Assembly: GCA_946800325.1 (NCBI GenBank)
Contig: OX326958.1
Span: forward strand, 6,024,001-6,088,000
Reading direction: 5' to 3'
DNA from: Luzula sylvatica
Lineage: Eukaryota; Streptophyta; Magnoliopsida; Poales; Juncaceae
Length of the DNA: 64,000 nucleotides
The notes under the pieces were generated by a model. That model was not told the origin of the DNA and made no database searches. It saw only the letters and a list, made by a program, of their open reading frames with translations. Position 1 is the stretch's first letter, and each line of letters starts with the position of its first letter. Both the position numbers and the translations under genes were made by a program. Shown one piece after another: positions 40,601 through 53,079 of this stretch.

Positions 40601-43063
40601 CTCGCAAAATCATGCCATATTCATCGTATATAATAATTCATGACTGAATTACAATAAACTGTGTTTTCTGCTAATTCGGGTCAAAAAGACCAAATCTCCC
40701 AAATCCAGTCGCGTGGCTGCATTTCTCTCGTCGAGACGAGCGATTTTGATATATAGATCGTGTCATTAGGTGAAAAAAAGTATGAGAAAGTAACGAGGGT
40801 TTTAACATTACGGCATTACCATTTTCTCTAATTTATTGTTATCTGAATTTTACAATTAATTGTTTAAATAAAAAATAATTTTTATCCTTAAATTATACGC
40901 CGGAAATTTACCGGAGGCGGTCACTCGTCCTTCATTTCTTCGCGCAAAATAGATCGTTTTCAACTCGCAAAATCATGCCATAATCATCGTATATAATAAT
41001 TCATGACTGAATTACAATAAACTGTGTTTTCTGCTAATTCGGGTCAAAAAGACCAAATCTCCCAAATCCAGTCGCGTGGCTGCATTTCTCTCGTCGAGAC
41101 GAGCGATTTTGATATATAGATCGTGCCATTAGGTGAAAAAAAGTATGAGAAAGTAACGAGGGTTTTAATATTACGGCATTATCATTTTCTCTAATTTATT
41201 GTTATCTGAATTTTACAATTAATTGTTTAAATAAAGAATAATTTTTATCCTTAAATTATACGCCGGAAATTTACCGGAGGCGGTCACTCCTCCTTCATTT
41301 CTTCGAGCAAAATAGATCGTTTTCCACTCGCAAAATCATGCCATAATCATCGTATATAATAATTCATGACTGAATTACAATAAACAGTATTTTCTGCTAA
41401 TTCGGGTCAAAAAGACCAAATCTCCTAAATCCAGTCGCGTGGCTGCATTTCTCTCGTCGAGACGAGCGATTTTGATATATAGATCGTGCCATTTGGTGAA
41501 AAAAAGTATGAGAAAGTAACGAGGGTTTTAACATTACGGCATTACCATTTTCTTTAATTTATTGTTATCTGAATTTTACATTTAATTGTTTAAATAAAGA
41601 ATAATTTTTATCCTTAAATTATACGCCGGAAATTCACCGGAGTCGGTCACTCCTCCTTCATTTCTTCGCGCAAAATAGTTCGTTTTCAACGCGCAAAATC
41701 ATGCCATAATCATCGTATATAATAATTCATGACTGAATTACAATAAACTGTGTTTTCTGCTAATTCGGGTCAAAAGGACCAAATCTCCCAAATCCAGTCG
41801 CGCGGCTGCATTTCTCTTGTCGAGACTAGCGATTTTGATATATAGATCGGGCCATTTGGTGAAAAAAAGTATGAGAAAATAACGAGGATTTTAACATTAC
41901 GGCATTACCATTTTCTCTAATTTATTGTTATCTGAATTTTACAATTAATTGTTTAAATAAAGAATAATTTTTATCCTTAAATTATACGCCGGAAATTTAC
42001 CGGAGGCGGTCACTCCTCCTTCATTTCTTCGCGCAAAATAGATCGTTTTCAACTCGCAAAATCATGCCATATTCATCGTATATAATAATTCATGACTGAA
42101 TTACAATAAACTGTGTTTTCTGCTAATTCGGGTCAAAAAGACCAAATCTCCCAAATCCAGTCGCGTGGCTGCATTTCTCTCGTCGAGACGAGCGATTTTG
42201 ATATATAGATCGTGTCATTAGGTGAAAAAAAGTATGAGAAAGTAACGAGGCTTTTAACATTACGGCATTACCATTTTCTCTAATTTATTGTTATCTGAAT
42301 TTTACAATTAATTGTTTAAATAAAAAATAATTTTTATCCTTAAATTATACGCCGGAAATTTACCGGAGGCGGTCACTCGTCCTTCATTTCTTCGCGCAAA
42401 ATAGATCGTTTTCAACTCGCAAAATCATGCCATAATCATCGTATATAATAATTCATGACTGAATTACAATAAACTGTGTTTTCTGCTAATTCGGGTCAAA
42501 AAGACCAAATCTCCCAAATCCAGTCGCGTGGCTGCATTTCTCTCGTCGAGACGAGCGATTTTGATATATATATCGTGCCATTAGGTGAAAAAAAGTATGA
42601 GAAAATAACGAGGGTTTTAATATTACGGCATTACCATTTTCTCTAATTTATTGTTATCTGAATTTTACAATTAATTGTTTAAATAAAGAATAATTTTTAT
42701 CCTTAAATTATACGCCGGAAATTTACCGGAGGCGGTCACTCCTCCTTCATTTCTTCGAGCAAAATAGATCGTTTTCAACTCGCAAAATCATGCCATAATC
42801 ATCGTATATAATAATTCATAACTGAATTACAATAAACAGTATTTTCTGCTAATTCGGGTCAAAAAGACCAAATCTCCTAAATCCAGTCGCGTGGCTGCAT
42901 TTCTCTCGTCGAGACGAGCGATTTTGATATATAGATCGTGCCATTTGGTGAAAAAAAGTATGAGAAAGTAACGAGGGTTTTAACATTACGGTATTACCAT
43001 TTTCTCTAATTTATTGTTATCTGAATTTTACAATTAATTGTTTAAATAAAAAATAATTTTTAT
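37619..43063. repeat. 15-monomer higher-order repeat (5,445 bp)
   Basis: Diagnostic variants match those 5,445 bp downstream: 'TTCGGGTCAAAAAAACC' (37,771 and 43,216), 'GAAACTCACCGG' (38,362 and 43,807), 'GAGGAAGTAACCAGGG', 'GATCTTGCCATTCGG', 'AATAGTTCGTTTTC' (40,224 and 45,669) and 'GCCATATTCATCG' (40,614 and 46,059). The unit equals the 11-monomer repeat that follows plus an internal duplication of four monomers. Confidence 0.85.
40160..43063. repeat. Internal 4-monomer tandem duplication (1,452 bp x 2)
   Basis: Monomers 40,160-41,611 and 41,612-43,063 repeat each other: 'AATAGTTCGTTTTC' (40,224 and 41,676), 'GCCATATTCATCG' (40,614 and 42,066), 'CACTCGTCCTTC' and 'CTTCGAGCAAAATAG'. The next copy of the larger unit (43,064 onward) has only one set, so this is either a gain here or a loss there. 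Confidence 0.85.
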
Positions 43064-46000
43064 CCTTAAATTATACGCCGGAAATTTACCGGAGGCGGTA
43101 ACTACTCCTTCATTTCTTCGCGCAAAATAGATCGTTTTCAACTCGCAAAATCATGCCATAATAATCGTATATAATAATTCATGACTGAATTACAATAAAC
43201 AGTATTTTCTGCTAATTCGGGTCAAAAAAACCAAATCTCCTAAATCCAGTCGCGCGGCTGCATTTCTCTCGTCGAGACGAGTGATTTTGATATATAGATC
43301 GTGCCATTTGGTGAAAAAAAGTATAAGAAAGTAACGAGGGTTTTAACATTACTGCATTACCATTTTCTCTAATTTATTGTTATCTGAATTTTACAATTAA
43401 TTGTTTAAATAAAGAATAATTTTTTTCCTTAAATTATACGCCGGAAATTCACTGGAGGCGGTCTCTCCTTCTTCATTTCTTCGCGCAAAATAGGACGTTT
43501 TCAACTCGCAAAATCATGCCATAATCATCGTATTTACTAATTCATGACTGAATTACAATAAACTGTATTTTCTGCTAATTCGGGTCAAAAAGACCAAATC
43601 GCCCAAATCCAGTCGCGTGGCTGCATTTCTCCCGTCGAGACGAGCGATTTTGATATATAGATCGTGCTATTCGGTGAAAAAAAGTTTGAGAAAGTAACGA
43701 GGGTTTTAACATTACGGCATTACCATTTTCTCTAATTTATTGTTATCTGAATTTTACAATTAATTGTTTAAATAAAGAATAATTTTTATCCTTAAATTAT
43801 ACGCCAGAAACTCACCGGAGGCGGTCACTCCTCCTTCATTTCTTCGGCCAAAATAGATCGTTTTCAACTCGCAAAATCATGCCATAATCATCGTATATAA
43901 TAATTCATGATTGAATTACAATAAACTGTGTTTTCTACTAATTCGGGTCAAAAAGACCAAATCTCCCAAATCCAGTCGCGTGGCTGCATTTCTATCGTCG
44001 AGACGAGCGATTTTGATATATAGATCGTGCCATTAGGTGAAAAATAGTATGAGAAAGTAACGAGGGTTTTAACATTACGGCATTACCATTTTCTCTAATT
44101 TATTGTTATCTGAATTTTATAATTAATTGTTTAAATAAAGAATAATTTTTATCCTTAAATTATACGCCGGAAATTTACCGGAGGCGGTCACTCCTCCTTC
44201 ATTTCTTCGCGCAAAATAGATCATTTTCAACTCGCAAAATCATGCCATAATCATCGTATATAATAATGCATGACGGAATTACAATAAACTGTGTTTTCTG
44301 CTAATTCGGGTCAAAAAGGCCAAATCTCCCAAATCCAGTCGCGTGGCTGCATTTCCATCGTCGAGACGAGCGATTTTGATATATAGATCGTGTCATTCGG
44401 TGAAAAAAAGTATGAGGAAGTAACCAGGGTTTTAACATTACGACATTACCATTTTCTCTAATTTATTGTTATCTGAATTTTACAATTAATTGTTTAAATA
44501 AAGAATAATTTTTATCCTTAAATTATACTCCGGAAATTCACCGGAGGCGGTCACTCCTCCTTCATTTATTCGCGCAAAATAGATCGTTTTCAACTCGCAA
44601 AATCATGCCATAATCATCGTATATAATAATTCATGACTGAATTACAATAAACAGTATTTTCTGCTAATTCGGGTCAAAAAGACCAAATCTCCTAAATCCA
44701 GTCGCGTGGCTGCATTTCTCTCGTCGAGACGAGCGATTTTGATATATAGATCGTGCCATTTGGTGAAAAAAAATATGAGAAAGTAACGAGGGTTTTAACA
44801 TTACGGTATTACCATTTTCTCTAATTTATTGTTATCTGAATTTTACAATTAATTGTTTAAATAAAGAATAATTTTTTTCCTTAAATTATACGCCGGAAAT
44901 TCACTGGAGGCGCTCTCTCCTTCTTCATTTCTTCGCGCAAAATAGGACGTTTTCAACTCGCAAAATCATGCCATAATCATCGTATTTACTAATTCATGAC
45001 TGAATTACAATAAACTGTATTTTCTGCTAATTCGGGTCAAAAAGACCAAATCGCCCAAATCCAGTCGCGTGGCTGCATTTCTCCCGTCGAGACGAGCGAT
45101 TTTGATATATAGATCTTGCCATTCGGTGAAAAAAAGTTTGAGAAAGTAACGAGGGTTTTAACATTTCGGCATTACCATTTTCTCTAATTTATTGTTATCT
45201 GAATTTTACAATTAATTGTTTAAATAAAGAATAATTTTTATCCTTAAATTATACGCCGGAAATTTACCGGAGGCGGTCACTCCTCCTTCATTTCTTCGCG
45301 CAAAATAGATCGTTTTCAACTCGCAAAATCATGCCATAATCATCGTATATAATAATTCATGACTGAATTACAATAAACTGTGTTTTCTGCTAATTCGGGT
45401 CAAAAAGACCAAATCTCCTAAATCCAGTCGCGTGGCTGCATTTCTCTCGTCGAGACGAGCGATTTTGATATATAGATCGTGCCATTTGGTGAAAAAAAGT
45501 ATGAGAAAGTAACGAGGGTTTTAACATTACGGCATTACCATTTTCTTTAATTTATTGTTATCTGAATTTTACAGTTAATTGTTTAAATAAAGAATAATTT
45601 TTATCCTTAAATTATACGCCGGAAATTCACCGGAGGCGGTCACTCCTCCTTCATTTCTTCGCGCAAAATAGTTCGTTTTCAACGCTCAAAATCATGCCAT
45701 AATCATCGTATATAATAATTCATGACTGAATTACAATAAACTGTGTTTTCTGCTAATTCGGGTCAAAAGGACCAAATCTCCCAAATCCAGTCGCGCGGCT
45801 GCATTTCTCTTGTCGAGACTAGCGATTTTGATATATAGATCGGGTCATTTGGTGAAAAAAAGTATGAGAAAATAACGAGGGTTTTAACATTACGGCATTA
45901 CCATTTTCTCTAATTTATTGTTATCTGAATTTTACAATTAATTGTTTAAATAAAGAATAATTTTTATCCTTAAATTATACGCCGGAAATTTACCGGAGGC

Positions 46001-47056
46001 GGTCACTCCTCCTTCCTTTCTTCGCGCAAAATAGATCGTTTTCAACTCGCAAAATCATGCCATATTCATCGTATATAATAATTCATGACTGAATTACAAT
46101 AAACTGTGTTTTCTGCTAATTCGGGTCAAAAAGACCAAATCTCCCAAATCCAGTCGCGTGGCTGCATTTGTCTCGTCGAGACGAGCGATTTTGATATATA
46201 GATCGTGTCATTAGGTGAAAAAAAGTATGAGAAAGTAACGAGGGTTTTAACATTACGGCATTACCATTTTCTCTAATTTATTGTTATCTGAATTTTACAA
46301 TTAATTGTTTAAATAAAAAATAATTTTTATCCTTAAATTATACGCCGGAAATTTACCGGAGGCGGTCACTCGTCCTTCATTTCTTCGCGCAAAATAGATC
46401 GTTTTCAACTCGCAAAATCATGCCATAATCATCGTATATAATAATTCATGACTGAATTACAATAAACTGTGTTTTCTGCTAATTCGGGTCAAAAAGACCA
46501 AATCTCCCAAATCCAGTCGCGTGGCTGCATTTCTCTCGTCGAGACGAGCGATTTTGATATATAGATCGTGCCATTAGGTGAAAAAAAGTATGAGAAAGTA
46601 ACGAGGGTTTTAATATTACGGCATTACCATTTTCTCTAATTTATTGTTATCTGAATTTTACAATTAATTGTTTAAATAAAGAATAATTTTTATCCTTAAA
46701 TTATACGCCGGAAATTTACCGGAGGCGGTCACTCCTCCTTCATTTCTTCGAGCAAAATAGATCGTTTTCAACTCGCAAAATCATGCCATAATCATCGTAT
46801 ATAATAATTCATGACTGAATTACAATAAACAGTATTTTCTGCTAATTCGGGTCAAAAAGAACAAATCTCCTAAATCCAGTCGCGTGGCTGCATTTCTCTC
46901 GTCGAGACGAGCGATTTTGATATATAGATCGTGCCATTTGGTGAAAAAAAGTATGAGAAAGTAACGATGGTTTTAACATTACGGTATTACCATTTTCTCT
47001 AATTTATTGTTATCTGAATTTTACAATTAATTGTTTAAATAAAAAATAATTTTTAT
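43064..47056. repeat. 11-monomer higher-order repeat (3,993 bp)
   Basis: This follows the 15-monomer unit at an offset of 5,445 bp up to about 46,700. It then matches at 3,993 bp instead ('ACGGTATTACC' at about 42,990 and 46,983), as expected if the extra four monomers are missing. Small private changes include 'AACGCTCAAAATC' near 45,682 and 'GCATTTGTCTCG' near 46,164. Confidence 0.85.
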
Positions 47057-50000
47057 CCTTAAATTATACGCCGGAAATTTACCGGAGGCGGTCACTCCTC
47101 CTTCATTTCTTCGCGCAAAATAGATCGTTTTCAACTCGCAAAATCATGCCATAATCATCGTATATAATAATTCATGACTGAATTACAATAAACAGTATTT
47201 TCTGCTAATTCGGGTCAAAAAGACCAAATCTCTTAAATCCAGTCGCGTGGCTACATTTCTCTCGTCGAGACGAGCGATTTTGATATATAGATCGTGCCAT
47301 TTGGTGAAAAAAAGTATGAGAAAGTAACGAGGGTTTTAACATTACGGCATTACCATTTTCTCTAATTTATTGTTATCTGAATTTTACAATTAATTGTTAA
47401 AATAAAGAATAATTTTTTTCCTTAAATTATACGCCGGAAATTCACTGGAGGCGGTCTCTCCTTCTTCATTTCTTCGCGCAAAATAGGACGTTTTCAACTC
47501 GCAAAATCATGCCATAATCATCGTATTTACTAATTCATGACTTAATTACAATAAACTGTATTTTCTGCTAATTCGGGTCAAAAAGACCAAATCGCCCAAA
47601 TCCAGTCGCGTGGCTGCATTTCTCCCGTCTAGACGAGCGATTTTGATATATAGATCGTGCCATTCGGTGAAAAAAAGTTTGAGAAAGTAACGAGGGTTTT
47701 AACATTACGGCATTACCATTTTCTCTAATTTATTGTTATCTGAATTTTACAATTAATTGTTTAAATAAAGAATAATTTTTATCCTTAAATTATACGCCAG
47801 AAATTCACCGGAGGCGGTCACTCCTCCTTCATTTCTTCGCCCAAAATAGATCGTTTTCAACTCGCAAAATCATGCCATAATCATCGTATATAATAATTCA
47901 TGACTGAATTACAATAAACTGTGTTTTCTGCTAATTCGGGTCAAAAAGACCAAATCTCCCAAATCCAGTCGCGCGGCTGCATTTCTATCGTCGAGACGAG
48001 CTATTTTGATATATAGATTTTGCCATTAGGTGAAAAAAAGTACGAGAAAGTAACGAGGGTTTTAACATTACGGGATTACCATTTTCTCTAATTTATTGTT
48101 ATCTGAATTTTACAATTAATTGTTTAAATAAAGAATAATTTTTATCTTTAAATTATACGCCGGAAATTTACCGGAGGCGGTCACTCCTCCTTCATTTCTT
48201 CGCGCAAAATAGATCATTTTCAACTCGCAAAATCATGCCATAATCATCGTATATAATAATGCATGACTGAATTACAATAAACTTTGTTTTCTGCAAATTC
48301 GGGTCAAAAAGACCAAATCTCGCAAATCCAGTCGCGTGGCTGCATTTCTATCGTCGAGACGAGCGATTTTGATATATAGATCGTGCCATTCGGTGAAAAA
48401 AAGTATGAGGAAGTAACGAGGGTTTTAACATTACGGCATTACCATTTTCTCTAATTTATTGTTATCTGAATTTTACAATTAATTGTTTAAATAAAGAATA
48501 ATTTTTATCCTTAAATTATACTCCGGAAATTCACCGGAGGCGGTCACTACTCCTTCATTTATTCGCGCAAAATAGATCATTTTCAACTCGCAAAATCATG
48601 TCATAATCATCGTATATAATAATTCATGACTGAATTACAATAAACTGTGTTTTCTGCTAATTCGGGTCAAAAAGACCAAATCTCCCAAATCCAGTCGCGT
48701 GGCTGTATTTCTCTCGTCGAGACGAGCAATTTTGATATATAGATCGTGCCATTTGGTGAAAAAAAGTATGAGAAAGTAACGAGGGTTTTAACATTACGGT
48801 ATTACCATTTTCTTTAATTTATTGTTATCTGAATTTTACAGTTAATTGTTTAAATAAAGAATAATTTTTATCCTTAAATTATACGCCGGAAATTCACCGG
48901 AGGCGGTCACTCCTCCTTCATTTCTTCGCACAAAAATAGTTCGTTTTCATCTCGGAAAATCATGCCATAATCATCGTATATAATAATTCATGACTGAATT
49001 ACAATAAACTGTGTTTTCTGCTAATTCGGGTCAAAAAGACCAAATCTCTCAAATCCAGTCGCGTGGCTGCATTTCTCTCGTCGAGACGAGCGATTTTGAT
49101 ATAAAAATCGTGCCATTTGGTGAAAGTATGAGAAATTTACGAGGATTTTAACATAACGGCATTACCATTTTCTCTAGTTTATTGTTTTGTGCATTTTACA
49201 ATTAATTGGTTAAATAATGAATAACTTATATCCTTAAATTATACGCCGGAAATTCACTGGAGGCGGTCAGTCCTCCTACATTTCTTCGCGCAAAATACAT
49301 CGTTTTCAACTCGCAAAATCATGCCGTAATCATCGTATATAATAATTCATGACTGAATTACAATAAACTGTATTTTCTGCTAATTCGGGTCAAAAAGACC
49401 AAATCGCCCAAATCCAGTCGAGTGGCTGCATTTCTCCCGTCGAGACGAGCGATTTTGATATATAGATCGTGCCATTTGGTGAAAAAAAGTATGAGAAAGT
49501 AACGAGGGTTTTAACATTACTGCATTATCATTTTCTCCAATTTATTGTTATTTGAATTTTATAATTAATTGTTTAAATAAAGAATAATTTTTATCCTTAA
49601 ATTATACGTCGGAAATTCACCGGAGGCGGTCACTCTTCCTTCATTTCTTCGCGCAAAATAGATCGTTTTCAACTCGCAAAATCATGCCATAATCATCGTA
49701 TATAATAATTCATGACTGAATTACAATAAACTTTGTTTTCTGCTAATTCGGGTCAAAAAGACCAAATCTCCCAAATCCAGTCGCGTGGCTGCATTTCTCT
49801 CGTCGAGACGAGCGATTTTGATATATAGATCGTGCCATTAGGTGAAAAAAAGAATGAGAAAGTAACGAGGGTTTTAACATTACGGAATTACCATTTTCTC
49901 TAATTTATTGTTATTTGAATTTTACAATTAATTGTTTAAATAAAGAATAATTTTTATCCTTAAATTATACGCCGGAAATTCACCGGAGGCGGTCACTCTT

Positions 50001-53000
50001 CCTTCATTTCTTCGCGCAAAATAGATCGTTTTCAACTCGCAAAATCATGCCATAATCATCGTATATAATAATTCATGACTGAATTACAATAAACTGTATT
50101 TTCTGCTAATTCGGGTCAAAAAGACAAAATCTCCTAAATCCAGTCGCGTGGCTACATTTCTCTCGTCGAGACGAGCGATTTTGATATATAGATCGTGCCA
50201 TTTGATGAAAAAAAGTATGAGAAATTAACGATGGATTTAACATTACGGCATTACCATTTTCTCTAATTTATTGTTATCTGAATTTTACAATTAATTATTT
50301 AAATAAAGAATAATTTTTTTCCTTAAATTATACGCCGGAAATTCACTGGAGGCGGTCTCTCCTTCTTCATTTCTTCGCGCAAAATAGGACGTTTTCAACT
50401 CGCAAAATCATGCCATAATCATCGTATTTAATAATTCATGACTGAATTACAATAAACTGAATTTTCTGCTAATTCGGGTCAAAAAGACCAAATCTCCCAA
50501 ATCCAGTCACGAGGCTGTATTCCTCTCGTCGAGGCGAGCGATTTTGATACAAAAATCGTGCCATTCCGTGAAAGTATAAGAAATTTACGAGGATTTTAAC
50601 ATAACGGCATTACCATTTTCTCTAGTTTATTGTTTTGTGCATTTTACAATTAATTGGGTAAATAATGAATAACTTTTATCCTTAAATTATACGCCGGAAA
50701 TTCACTGGAGGCGGTCACTCCTCCTTCATTTCTTCGCGCAAAATAGATCGTTTTCAACTCGCAAAATCATGCCATAATCATCGTATATAATAATTCATGA
50801 CTGAATTACAATAAACTGTATTTTCTGCTAATTCGGGTCAAAAAGACCAAATCGCCCAAATCCAGTCGCGTGGCTGAATTTCTCTCGTCGAGACGAGCGA
50901 TTTTGATATATATAGATCGTGCCATTCGGTGAAAAAAAGTATGAGAAAGTAACGAGGGTTTTAACATTACGGCATTACCATTTTCTCTAATTTATTGTTA
51001 TCTGAATTTTACAATTAATTGTTTAAATAAAAAATAATTTTTATCCTTAAATTATACGCCGGAAATTCACCGGAGGCGGTCACTCCTCTTTCATTTCTTC
51101 GCGCAAAATAAATCGTTTTTAACTCGCAAAATCATGCCATAATCATCGTATATAATAATTCATGACTGAATTACAATAAACAGTATTTTCTGCTAATTCG
51201 GGTCAAAAAGACCAAATCTCCTAAATCCAGTCGCGTGGCTGCATTTCTCTCGTCGAGACGAGCGATTTTGATATACAGATCGTGCCATTTGGTGAAAAAA
51301 AGTATGAGAAAGTAACGAGGGTTTTAACATTACGGCATTACCATTTTCTCTAATTTATTGTTATCTGAATTTTACAATTAATTGTTTAAATAAAGAATAA
51401 TTTTTTTCCTTAAATTATACGCCGGAAATTCACTGGAGGCGGTCTCTCCTTCTTCATTTCTTCGCGCAAAATAGGACGTTTTCAACTCGCAAAATCATGC
51501 CATAATCATCGTATTGACTAATTCATGACTGAATTACAATAAACTGTATTTTCTGCTAATTTGGGTCAAAAAGACCAAATCTCCCAAATCCAGTCACGAG
51601 GTTGTATTCCTCTCGTCGAGGCGAGCGATTTTGATATAAAAATCGTGCCATTTGGTGAAAGTATGAGAAATTTACGAGGATTTTAACATAACGGCAGTAC
51701 CATTTTCTCTAGTTTATTGTTTTGTGCATTTTACAATTAATTGGTTAAATAATGAATAACTTTTATCCTTAAATTATACGCCGAAAATTCACTGGAGGCG
51801 GTCACTCCTCCTTCATTTCTTCGCGCAAAATAGATCGTTTTCAACTCGCAAAATCATGCCATAATCATCGTATATAATAATTCACGACTGAATTACAATA
51901 AACTGTATTTTCTGCTAATTCGGGTCAAAAAGACCAAATCTCCCAAATCCAGTCGCGTGGTTGCATTTCTCTCGTCGAGACGAGCGATTTTGATATATAG
52001 ATCGTGCCATTTGGTGAAAAAAAATATGAGAAAGTAACGAGGGTTTTAACATTACGGCATTACCATTTTCTCTAATTTATTGTTATCTGAATTTTACAAT
52101 TAATTATTTAAATAAAGAATAATTTTTATCCTTAAATTATACGCCGGAAATTCACCGGAGGCGGTCACTCCTCCTTCATTTCTTCGCGCAAAATAGATCG
52201 TTTTCAACTCGCAAAATCATGCCATAATCATCGTATATAATAATTCATGACTGAATTATAATAAACTGTATTTTCTGCTAATTTGGGTCAAAAAGACCAA
52301 ATCTCCCAAATCCAGTTGCGTGGTTGCATTTCTCTCGTCGAGACGAGCGATTTTGATATATAGATCGTGCCATTTGGTGAAAAAAAGTATGAGAAAGTAA
52401 CGAGGGTTTTAACATTACGGCATTACGATTTTCTTTAATTTATTGTTATCTGAATTTTACAATTAATTGTTTAAATAAAGAATAATTTTTATCCTTAAAT
52501 TATACGTCGGAAATTCACTGGAGGCGGTCTCTCCTTCTTCATTTCTTCGCGCAAAATAGGACATTTTAAACTCGCAAAATCATGCCATAATCATCGTATT
52601 TAATAATTCATGACTGAATTACAATAAACTGTATTTTCTGCTAATTCGGGTCAAAAAGACCAAATCTCCCAAATCCAGTCGCGTGGCTGCATTTCTCTCG
52701 TCGAGGCGAGCGATTTTGATATAAAAATCGTGCCATTTGGTGAAAGTATGGGAAATTTACGAGGATTTTAACATAACGGCATTACCATTTTCTCTAGTTT
52801 GTTGTTTTGTGCATTTTACAATTAATTGGTTAAATAATTAATAAATTTTATCCTTAAATTATACGCCGAAAATTCACTGGAGACGGTCACTCCTCCTTCA
52901 TTTCTTCGCGCAAAATAGATCGTTTTGAACTCGCAAAATCATGTCATAATCATCGTATATAATAATTCATGACTGAATTACAATAAACTGTATTTTCTGC

Positions 53001-53079
53001 TAATTCGGGTCAAAAAGACCAAATCTCCCAAATCCAGTCGCGTGGCTGCATTTCTCTCGTCGAGACGAGCGATTTTGAT
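47057..53079. repeat. Right-edge satellite monomers, no regular higher-order repeat
   Basis: About 16.6 monomers close the array. Those at 47,420-48,871 follow the order of the 7-monomer unit near 26,368-27,819 (A-type with 'AAAGTTTGAG'; 'ACGCCAGAAATTC' with 'CTATCGTCG'; 'TATCTTTAAATT' with 'AATGCATGAC'; 'CATTTATTCGCG'). From 48,872 on, A, B and C types alternate irregularly with more private changes, among them 'TCGGAAAATC', 'TTCGTCG'-type losses and 'GATACAAAAATCG'. Array edges are known to be less homogenised than interiors. The last monomer is cut at 'GAGCGATTTTGAT' (53,079). Confidence 0.85.

Larger units (their letters stand above)
1..53079. repeat. ~363-bp satellite DNA array, about 146 head-to-tail monomers
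   Basis: The whole stretch is one tandem array. Taking the CC of 'CCTTAAATTATACGCCGG' as monomer start, starts fall at 13, 372, 733, 1096, 1459, 1822, 2187, 2546, 2908 and so on, giving monomers of 359-365 bp, mostly 363. All copies are in the same orientation and I saw no inserted transposon. Each monomer has an AT-rich part (TTTAAATAAAGAATAA, the palindrome CAATTAATTG) and a CpG-rich part (CGCCGG, TTCGCGC, CTCGTCGAGACGAG). Three broad monomer types recur: A (GGCGGTCTCTCCTTCTTC, AGGACG, GTATTTA), B (GGCGGTCACTCCTCC, AGATCG, GTATATAATAA) and C (GATATAAAAATCG or GATATACAAATCG, with TTGTTTTGTGCATTT). It encodes no protein. A monomer near twice nucleosomal spacing is typical of plant centromeric, pericentromeric or subtelomeric satellites; which of these applies cannot be read here. 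The array continues left of the window. Confidence 0.98.

Noticed and set aside
1..53079. A CRISPR-like array, because of the strict repeat periodicity.
   Set aside because: The repeats abut with no unique spacers, the period is about 363 bp, and the surrounding DNA is eukaryotic.
1..53079. Ribosomal DNA spacer, 5S rDNA or telomeric repeat.
   Set aside because: No rRNA-like sequence, no 5S internal promoter and no TTTAGGG runs are visible in the monomer.
1..53079. A CENP-B-box-like site in the monomer (near 'AATTCGGGTC').
   Set aside because: Only a few bases of the CENP-B consensus can be matched. The spacing of its essential TTCG and CGGG parts is wrong, so centromere function is not supported by it.
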